64,000 nt of DNA from Leptasterias polaris (Eukaryota > Echinodermata > Asteroidea > Forcipulatida > Asteriidae), in the NCBI GenBank assembly GCA_037783415.1, contig JAZGTN010000064.1, positions 2,343,001 to 2,407,000 of the forward strand. The letters run 5' to 3'. The stretch's first letter is position 1, and the number at the start of each line of letters is the position of its first letter. A program made the translations under genes and the position numbers. The notes beneath the pieces were generated by a model. That model was not told where the DNA came from. It worked only from the letters and a program-made list of their open reading frames with translations, and did not search any database. Positions 1 through 9,500 of the stretch are shown piece after piece.

Positions 1-44
1 TAATCTGTTTATTTTAAAGTTTTTTTATTGCCTAGGTTTCATAG

Positions 45-118
45 TTTTATTGTAAGGCGCTTTGGGGTATTTTACATAAGGCGCCATATAAATGCATTTT
101 ATTAGTATTATTATTAAC
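45..118 (+). repeat. 3' tail of a dispersed retroelement ('gcgc…gcgccatataaatg')
   Basis: The pattern 'aaggcgctttggggtatt…aaggcgccatataaatg' followed by ATT-type repeats matches the tails seen at 17705–17775 and 38040–38110. It is the end of a SINE or LINE copy whose body lies left of the window. Confidence 0.6.
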
Positions 119-124
119 TGGTAC

Positions 125-245
125 TGCGGAACAAAGATACTGACAAGATAGGGAGACTGCCAACATTGGGGCTAGATAGCTCAGCTGGTAGAGTGTTGGC
201 ACGTTAATCTGGAGGTTGCAAGTTCAAGTAGATCAAAGACCGATT
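125..245 (+). repeat. tRNA-derived SINE, family A, copy 1 (truncated)
   Basis: Shows 'gatagggagac.gccaacattggggctaga', a box A-like TAGCTCAGCTGGTAGAG and a box B-like GGTTGCAAGTTCAAG. It lacks the acceptor-stem pairing of a working tRNA. The same unit recurs at 318–475, 31268–31510 and 39325–39590. Confidence 0.75.
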
Positions 246-317
246 TCTAAGAATCTGGAGAAAATAACGGCCTTCGTTTTTTTTATAACAGGCAGACAAA
301 ATTCTAAAGTCAGGAAA

Positions 318-475
318 ATTAGGAATGGCTTCTGACTGGCACCCCCCAACCCAACAAAGAAATTAACAAAATAGGGAGACCACCAACATTGGGTCTAAAT
401 AGCGCATTTGGCAGAGTGCTTGCACCTTAATCCAGAGGTAGCAGGTTCAAGTCCCGCTCTTGTACATTTTTCTTT
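318..475 (+). repeat. tRNA-derived SINE, family A, copy 2
   Basis: Carries the head 'gcttctgactggcacc' and 'caaaatagggagaccaccaac', then box A-like TAGCGCATTTGGCAGAG and an intact box B, GGTTCAAGTCCC. Lies just downstream (gene sense) of RRM exon 5. Confidence 0.75.
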
Positions 476-524
476 GCTCACAGTCAACCCCAAAATGTCG
501 GGAACAAAACTTCTCCCTCCTGTG

Positions 525-3500
525 TCACTCACGTGCAAGTTTCTCAGCATCTTCTACCTTGTCCAGAGCGACTATAGCAGTGCCATCACTTTTCTCCATG
601 GTGATGAACCTAAACTTAGCGTGACTCTTGAAATACGCCATGAGATCGTCCAGGGTCAGAGGAGTTTCCTTCAGACCAGAGACAGTTACCATTTTGTCTG
701 ATGGATTCTCTGCATCTGGCTGGCCCTACAAAGAATGGAAAAAGGTCTCTGATGTAAGAAAGTTCTGTAAGGATGAAATGGGACACTTACAGGCATAGCA
801 TCACTCCCTCTGACATGTCTGACTTTTCACTTTCAATTTGGAAATGCTATGTCCTATCTTTTTAAGCACTTGAACAGTTTTACTACAAACAATTCTGTTA
901 AAATTTCATGTTGGTGCCAAAACATTAAAAGTGGGGTTATGCTGATTTATAGGGGAAAATATCAAAAAGAGATACAATAAAAGTCGCCTAGTTGATAACT
1001 GTGCCTACTTATTGAGAAAACATTTTAAAAAAAACTGTCACAGTTTTTCAACAAGAACGTCAAATCCATTTATGTTTAGTGAGGTGAAAGAAGGTACCAA
1101 CTGCATCGCTGGTTGTATTGAGTGCAGCACTCAAACTTACACCACAGAAATGTCCAAAAGTTGCCTGCAGGCAATCTTTGAAGATTCAAATTTGTTGCCA
1201 TGCTTATAATATTGATTTCTAATCATCGGGGGCACTTCAGACAAAATAAGTTTGCAGGTTACTTACTACCATTACCAACTTTACGACAAACTTACAGTTT
1301 CTTTTCGGGGTCATTACTTATTAGCATGACCCTACCTTTAAAACTAACAACAATAGCATAATTAAACACAGTGTGTTTTGGAAAGAGCAACAAGGCATAA
1401 CAAACATATATTTTTTGTTTCCTGTAAAATGACAGAGGGAAAAAGGGTCGGTAGGTAGAGAAAAAAAAAAAATTATGACAGAAAAAACTTTAACATGTGC
1501 ACACCAAAAGTAAAGTGCATTGACCAATTTACATTAAATGGCAAACACAAAAGTGAAGGCGCAGTCACCCCTCCCATACAGATCAATTCGTCTACTCACC
1601 GGCTTCTGCAATGTGCGGTTGAACACCAGCAGCCTGTCATGAATCTTATGCGGTTCTGGATGCTTCAAGATTGTACCCGTCTCGGCGATATTTGTCATGC
1701 CGATGAAGCCGTACCCTCTAGACTTACATTCCCCGCCCTCCGTTTCAGGCGGGTCTCTCACAATGACACACTCCTTCACTGTCCCAAAAGTGCTGAAGTA
1801 TTCCATCACGTCGGACTCGATGGTCTTTTCCCTGTCCAACCCTCCGATCCATAACTTACGAAGCCTTTCATGATTCTGTGGAAGAAAACAAAAACACCAA
1901 TCAATTAATAAAATGCATGGTATAGATTTCTCGTCAATTGGTCTTTGATCACCCCAAAATTGACTAGACTGTTATGGCACGACTAGGCCTCATGTGTTTG
2001 GGCACATAATAAAGTTGGAAAAGTACAGAAACATTTCTTGAGAGTTATTATGTGGACAGGTAGTGCTATTGTCGGGTGACTGTCACACATTAAAAACAGG
2101 AGGTTCACAAAAAATGTTATTATCTTATTTCAATCATGACGAGCGCGCTTTGAATCCTATGGCAAAGTCGCTACATCAATGACTGAAACAATGCCATAGT
2201 TGAGGTCAAACAAGGATTATACAAGCAAAATTATGTACTTTTCTTTTGACCTCTTTGTTTGAAATTTGAAGATTTATCTTGGATTGCGTGTGGTTGCAGG
2301 TTTTGCCCTTAACTGTTCCAGTGATTGGCCAGCTGGACAAGTTTGTTTGTCATTTAAATAGCCTTCTCATTGGCTCTCATCTTTTACGGTTTTCTTTCAA
2401 CACTGTCATTTTGTATGGTACCTCAGTTTGAAACCAGTGCAGTCAGTGGTTTGCATGTAGCTTTTGGAAGCAATGAACTAGCCAGCCTAGCCCTGGGACA
2501 TAATTTTGACTTGTCCTCAGAAGTTTTAATTGGCATTTAGCCAGCGGACCACTGTTAAAGGAGACAGCCGAGTCCTTGAGGCTGGAGTAACTTCATTCAC
2601 AAACACAAGTTTATGTTAATTTTAAGCCTTAGGAATGGCACATGGATTACTTGAACAGTTTACCAGTCAAATTGCCATCACATGCAACCTGTTTGTGGCT
2701 GGTTTCCTGCTACATTTTGCTGAGCAAATGGGTCTTTTTGTGAGTGCCAAGTCAAAGTGAGTTGGTCCTTGGCTCAACTCAAGGACTCACTCTTACAGTC
2801 TAAGAGTACTTACAGAAAAACAAGCCATTTGGTTGTACTTTTATTAAGTTATCAGTGATTACCAAAACCACTATCAGGGCCCAAATTTCATAGCTCTGCT
2901 TACCGGGGTAAGCTGCAATTACGGCCGATAGATTCATGCATTTACGGGGCTTCGTAAGCACAGAATTTCGCAGTAAGCAAAAGAGTTAGGAAATTTGACC
3001 CACATTTGTTTTATAGGCACCATATTAAATGCATCAAAATGCAATGCAGAGGAATGCATCTGAGGATTCTGTTGCATTGTGCAGTGAACTGGTTTGAGCC
3101 AGCCTTGGCATTGGGCAGTTACCCTGCTACATGCACCAATAAGCATTGATGCTTGCTGGGGACTCGAACTGCAAATGGACATGTAGAACTTTGCTAAATG
3201 CAGCACTGTGTAAAAGAGTGTAACAAAATACAAGAACTTTCACCATATGGGGCATTTTGTTGGCAGGGACAGGGTTTGCCCGTAACCTTTGTAGTAACTG
3301 GCCAGCAGGACCAGTTAGCTCGTCATTTCACTGCTCCACCAGATTTTTCATTTGTCCATACTTCAAATGAAACGGGGATGCTTTTCAACACTGAAGTAGC
3401 CAGCCGAATCATTGGGAGTGAATTTTGAATGGTCCTCAGGTGTTTTAACTAGCATCTGGCCAGCCGTCCACTGTTAAGGGAGAATGCGAAGGGATAGGGT

Positions 3501-6500
3501 TAAAGGAACAGAACTCTTAGAAACATCAACTCTTTGCCAGAAAAACAATCAAGGCAAGGTAAAGCTGATAGGTACAGCCTTTGCAGATAGGTGTTGATTG
3601 TTTCGCTATCCAAGGTAGATTGTTCAATGTGTCCAAGTTAACAACAGAGTTACAAGCTTTGGACTGCCATTCATGTACATTCACCGTACAGAAACAAAAT
3701 GGCGCCATCTGTCTTGAATGAAGTGGTGGTACGTGCAGACGTTCACTGCACCAGACAATGCAGATAGCTTGGGACACAGCCCCACATAGCTTGTCAATAC
3801 AGTGACAACTTTAATAACAGTAGTAATGATGTGTATTGAGCATGCCCTTTTTCAAGCCAAGTAGGCCCCCTTTAAAGCGCCTTACAATGTTATTACCCAC
3901 TGTTCATCAGGCTCTTAGCATTCCTGAAACAACCTCAACTCCTTCGGCCTTGGGAGTATGCAGAATTGGCAGCCAAATGGGTGCACAGGTTGCTAATCAT
4001 TGACACCAACAATCTCTACCCTCTCGCAGGTTACTACTCCTGGGTGATGAGAAACAATTATAGTCAAGTGTCTTGCTCAAGGACACAAGGGCCATGACTG
4101 GGATTCAAACCCACTCTCCGGTGACTCAGCCACCAGAACTCGAGTTCCATGTGCTAAACCGCTCGGCCACTAACAGGCCACTGAGGACAATGACTTTAGT
4201 GAGAGTCCGTCACAGTTGGATTATGACGCAGATTCATTAGATACTGGCCAGTGAGAGTCACACAGTGATCAAAAAGAACACTTGAATCTGTGCAACTAGA
4301 TTCCGGTTACTTCTCACAGAAGGGCCATACAGCAATGTGAGTTGCAGCAAGTCAAAGTTTACGCCAAATGGAAGGCACATCAATAAATAGGTTGAGCTAT
4401 GGCCGAGCTCTCCACATGAGAAGCGGTGATGAGGCCAAAGCTTCTCAAACCTCGTCCTGCCAAGAATGAGGCATTGGCTAAATACATGTTCAGTTTGTCC
4501 TCTCCAAGTAAAATCAAAAACAACTTGGACAAAAAGGTCCTTAAAAACTCCCTCCTCGATCAAGATTTTGTAAAGAATAAAGAATCTGAACTAAACTATT
4601 ACCGCCTGCGAGACATTTCGCCGGAGTGGAAACCTTTATTCAGAAGCCGTTCCTTTGAAACTTCTTCCGGAGAGAGCATTCTTAAAACTCGTTATGATGG
4701 AACCCTCTCCTTCAGATCCTGGTTGTGTCCGAAAGTCTGTAAATTTATCCAAAGAGTTATGTGAAGAGGAAAAGAACAAAAAATAAGAGAAACGGACAAG
4801 GTGACTTTGAGTTCTACAGGAGTGATAAGAGACAAAGACTACATGAACAGAATATTGGGAGACCTTGAAAAAGATGAAGAAGGGAGAAGAAGAAAAATGA
4901 GGCGTATTGACCCACTTCACCTGACATCATCACGCGGTAAATCTTGGTGGCACCACTTTGGGAGCCTACTTCTTACCACATGATAGGTGAGGTACATGTA
5001 GTTAGCGGGCTCCCTACCTCGCTACCATGGGCAGCTTACCTTATCGATACCTCTCATTACTAACCCCTGGAAGGACTGCACTGGAAAGCAATGCTGATTG
5101 GCTACCAGAAGTGACTGCTCTGTGAGTACGCTTGTCTAAACATTTCTGTGAGTTTGTAGGGTGCTCTTATGGCACTTGCACAGCTTAAAATGAGTCATGT
5201 TTTTACATGTACCCTAAATTGCATACAGTTTTTAGTTAGAAATGTCAAAAAATCAAAGAAGAATGAGAGGGGAACAGTTGCCCTTTGACCAGATGCCTCT
5301 TTTGTGAGCTACAATATTGAGTAAGCGCATAAAATGGATCGGCCACAGGACTAATTAAAAACTCCAATGTATTTAGATATTTCAAAGTCACACTTCCAGG
5401 GGCTATGATTGAGCGAGACATTCTTGGAAAGAAGGAGCGGCGAGATCGCACACCACTAGGAGGTTGGCAATGGCAGGCTCCCTATCTTTACGCATGCATT
5501 TTGACTCCCAAAATGGCAGAGTGGTGGCACTGGCAGACAGCTACATGTGACGTCAGTGCAATGGGTCAATAGAAAAACTGACAAATGGAGGTACATGTAA
5601 AAAAACAAATAGAGAGAATTGTTTGTAGTTAAAGTGATGTCAAACAACCAAGGTGAATAAAGGTTTTTTTAAAATGAACTTGAGAGCTGAAGGATAAAAA
5701 CAAAAGACAAAGAAGTTACACTTTGATGTTGATAGGTAAAAAAATAAAATTCTGCTAAAAAAATAGTGGTATAAAAAATATTTTTAAATATTTTTTAGTT
5801 AAAACTATAACTTAAAACAATAATGACCGACACAGATAAAAAAAACACATAAAATACTGAACCAACCATTATAGAATCAACCGTAAACTATCTTTTACAA
5901 TCGGACTGCCAAAATGAGTTTGGTAAATTCCTGTAACCTATACATATAACCTTCCTGCTCTTGGTAACACCTTGCCATTGAGTTGAAAAAACATTTAAAA
6001 TTCGTCAACTGCATGGATTGTGCATGGTGGCACAGCTGTGCACAGAACTGTGTACTGCATACCGGTATATGCATTCACTGCATGATACCATTGCAGACTG
6101 GAATGGTTTGTCCGTAAAAACCCATATATTGAAGGTTGTTCTATCATTCAACAACACAGTGAATGGCCTTGAATGGTCAGACAGTAGGAGGGTTAACCGT
6201 GTACAGTGTAGATCCATTCACCACATGATATCATATTGCAGGGCTGGCATTTTCAAAACCACAGCGGATGCCATTGAATGGTCACACAGTGGGCGGGTGC
6301 ACTGTGTACAATGTATGCATTCAGCAAAAGACAGAGCGAGAAAAGTCCTCGCATACATGTACATGTAGCTTCAGTGTACAAAACCAATGGGGACATCGCT
6401 AAAAAAGATAGCTTCAAACAATGGGAGAACAAAGAGTAATCCTTGATTTACCGCATCAAGAAACATGCGAGGACATGTAGATGCATTCAGCATGTATCAT

Positions 6501-9500
6501 AACGAAGGCTGGCATAGTTTTATCTATCATTCAAAATCATAGTACAGTAGATGATATTGAACAGTCCAACAGTAGAAGGGTTGACTGTGGACTATGCATC
6601 AATGTGATCACCACATGTTAGCTCGCATAGTTTATCCATCATTCAAAACCACAGTGGATGACATTGAATGGTCAGACAGTAGGAGGGGGTTAGACAATCA
6701 ATAACTAGTCAGCTAAACTCTGATGGAAATTGGAACTCGCCACCTATGTTGTTGTTCACTTACAGAATCTTTGGTTGGACATGAACTACTCAGTACATGG
6801 GAATCCAACAAAGACAATTTTTTAATTGATAGGATTGGGTTGGTTAGTGTATGGAGCATGTGTGTTTGAACGGACAATCTACTTAGCCCAGCTGCCATTG
6901 CTGTAGTGACCATTGGCAGGAGGAAGGAGTTGGAATTTTCTTCTTTAACCAGTGAACGCTGGAAGGCGTTTATACACACAACTATTTACCGTGCCAGAAA
7001 ATGGATACCTGATCAATACAAGTACTTGTGTATAAGGCCTGAAATTTCATAATTGAGAGGGCCACGCCATTTTCATTATGGAAAAAGGCACTTCCAAAGC
7101 AAAATCTTAAAGTCTTAGGGGCACCTTTGAAGGAGCACCAAGACCAAGACCAGTGGCAACTAATGTCATGTCCTCCTTGGCCTCTGTGTAATTACAAGCC
7201 TGGTGTATGCTGGAATGTTTTGGGTACAAGGTTAGGTTAACAGAGGGTGACATAACTCCATTGTGTAATGTGCACAGTACATGCTTGCACTCACAGTATT
7301 CTGATTTATTTGCCCTGTTACAAAAAGGGACAAAAAAGGTACTGGAATTCATGATTTAAGTCATGGATGACGAAAATCCGAGGGATGGTTGTTTCTCAAT
7401 TTCAGACCTTTTTCCTTTTGTTGTACAAACCAGGATTACAAGAGATCGACAGGTAACCACCACTGTTTAGCATTGTATTGGGCTGCTGGGCATGTGAAAT
7501 AAGTCCTGGATTCCAGCATGCCATGGCCGATTACTGGTTATAGAGTTTGGCAGATTCACATTTAACACAATCCATATATGCAGTTTATAGGAACACTTGT
7601 TGTCTTACCTTGGTTTAGTAATGGTTTCATTGTGACAACCAATGATTTTAAAAATTCTGAAAATTAATCCAGCGATTGAGCCAACAAATTGTGGAAACCC
7701 AAGCAGTAAGTGGTTAAGGCTTCAACATTTTGAGAATTGAGAAAAGTAATGAAAAATCAACAAAATTACTTTTCCGTCGGACACAGCTCTCTTAACTTCG
7801 ACGCTCCTCTCATCAATCATTTGATGGCCGTCAACACTTCCGTCCAGCGCAGCTTTCAGTTCTTCCTCTGTTGCCATGGTAATAAAGCCGGAGCCACGTG
7901 ACACTGTCGCACCGTCTACCTGCTCCATGCTAATGGTGCACTGCACGATGTTGCCATACTGGCTAAAGTGGGCGATCAGACTTTCCTTAGTGGTCTTTTC
8001 CTTGTCCAGGTTGGTGAGGCTGATCCGGAATCTTCTCTCTGGGGACTTGTGATAAAAAAAAAAATTGCAAAAACGAAAGAACAACAGCAACAATAAAACA
8101 AACAAGTTGTAACTACTACATTATAATGTTGTATTATTATTTCTAACAAGTGCCTTTGATTTTACAAGAAGTTAACTTGCTTTACAGGTACAGAATTGGT
8201 AAGTGATAAAAATCATCTTTGTTTAATTTAGTCAGAAAGCTTACTGAAATGAAGTTCACACTAGAACCATTTTTTTCTGTGAAATATTCCCTCCTATTTG
8301 AGAAAACTGTAATCTGAAAACCCTTTTTTTAAAGCAAGCAGCTGATTTTGATTATTATAACCAAAATTAAGGACAATTGTCTGCATGCTGAACATTGTGC
8401 ATGTTTTTTTGTTTAATTAAACCAACATTTTCACAGGATTGTTATTTCATGTGTACATGATTGATCACACAAAACATACACTGTCTGCAATTTTCTTTCT
8501 TCAGCTCTACCAATCCTGTAAAAACACCTTACAAATAATTTATACATAATTAGAGTGATTTCCAGGAAATGTATCCAATAGCCTTTTCCTGGTTATTGAT
8601 CTTACTACTAAACTAATCATGACCACTACCCAGCTCAGTTAGAACTGCTAAAATGAACCCCTATTTACAAAACAATGGTCATATTTTTTCAAATTCCACC
8701 AACGACCATAGGTTGGGTAGTTGAGCTACTACTGTGTTGGAGAATGCAGGCATGGGTTAACATGGAGACCACAGAGGCCTTTGCCTTTGATGCCCTGGTC
8801 TTGGCCTTGGTGCTCTTTAAAAAAGTTTGCAGAGTTTGTGGTGTTCAATATATACCGGTAGGTGAAACAAGAACTACACTGAAGAGGCGTTTCTATGGCC
8901 ACAGATCCACAGTCAACACCCAAAATCTGGATACACCTGTAGGACACCACTTCAATCTTCCTAACCACTCCATTTTTGACATGAATTTACAGGGCACTGA
9001 GGCACTTGGTAACTGCAGAGAGACTGTTCGTCTGAGTAGGGAGAAATTGTGGATAAGGTGCATAAAGACCACTCAGCACCATGGTTTGAACATCCAAGAA
9101 GGAAATGACTAATAACCTTTTGTCTTTGCCTTCTCCCTTTCCCCCACAGATATCCATATTTTTAGTCTGCCCTATTAACTAATTATTTACTTTTCTTCCA
9201 ACCTTCCATTTTGTCCTTTGTGTTTCCAACTTCTTGTGGTCAAGCCATCCCCAAGCCATCCCCTTCCCTCCAACTGTCTCCATAATCCCTGCTTACCCCC
9301 TGCTTTTTCTGAATGCTTTATGCTTTTCTCTCTCCACTCTCTCTATTCATGTATTTCCACTTGACTGCTCTTGTCACCCTTGTATGCATGTATGTGTGTT
9401 TTGTTATTTAGCCTTTGAGAGAGACTCTGCTAGGGTCGAAATGTCAGGCCACTAACTAATTTTTTTTAAAAGTTTCCCATAAACCTTTTCAATGGAAGTA

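Noticed and set aside
125..475. tRNA genes
   Set aside because: Box A and B are present but acceptor stems do not pair and the units carry shared non-tRNA heads and tails; they are SINEs.
408..701. 97-codon plus-strand frame starting MAECLHLNPEV
   Set aside because: Runs through a SINE and then antisense to RRM exon 5; composition and position show a shadow frame.
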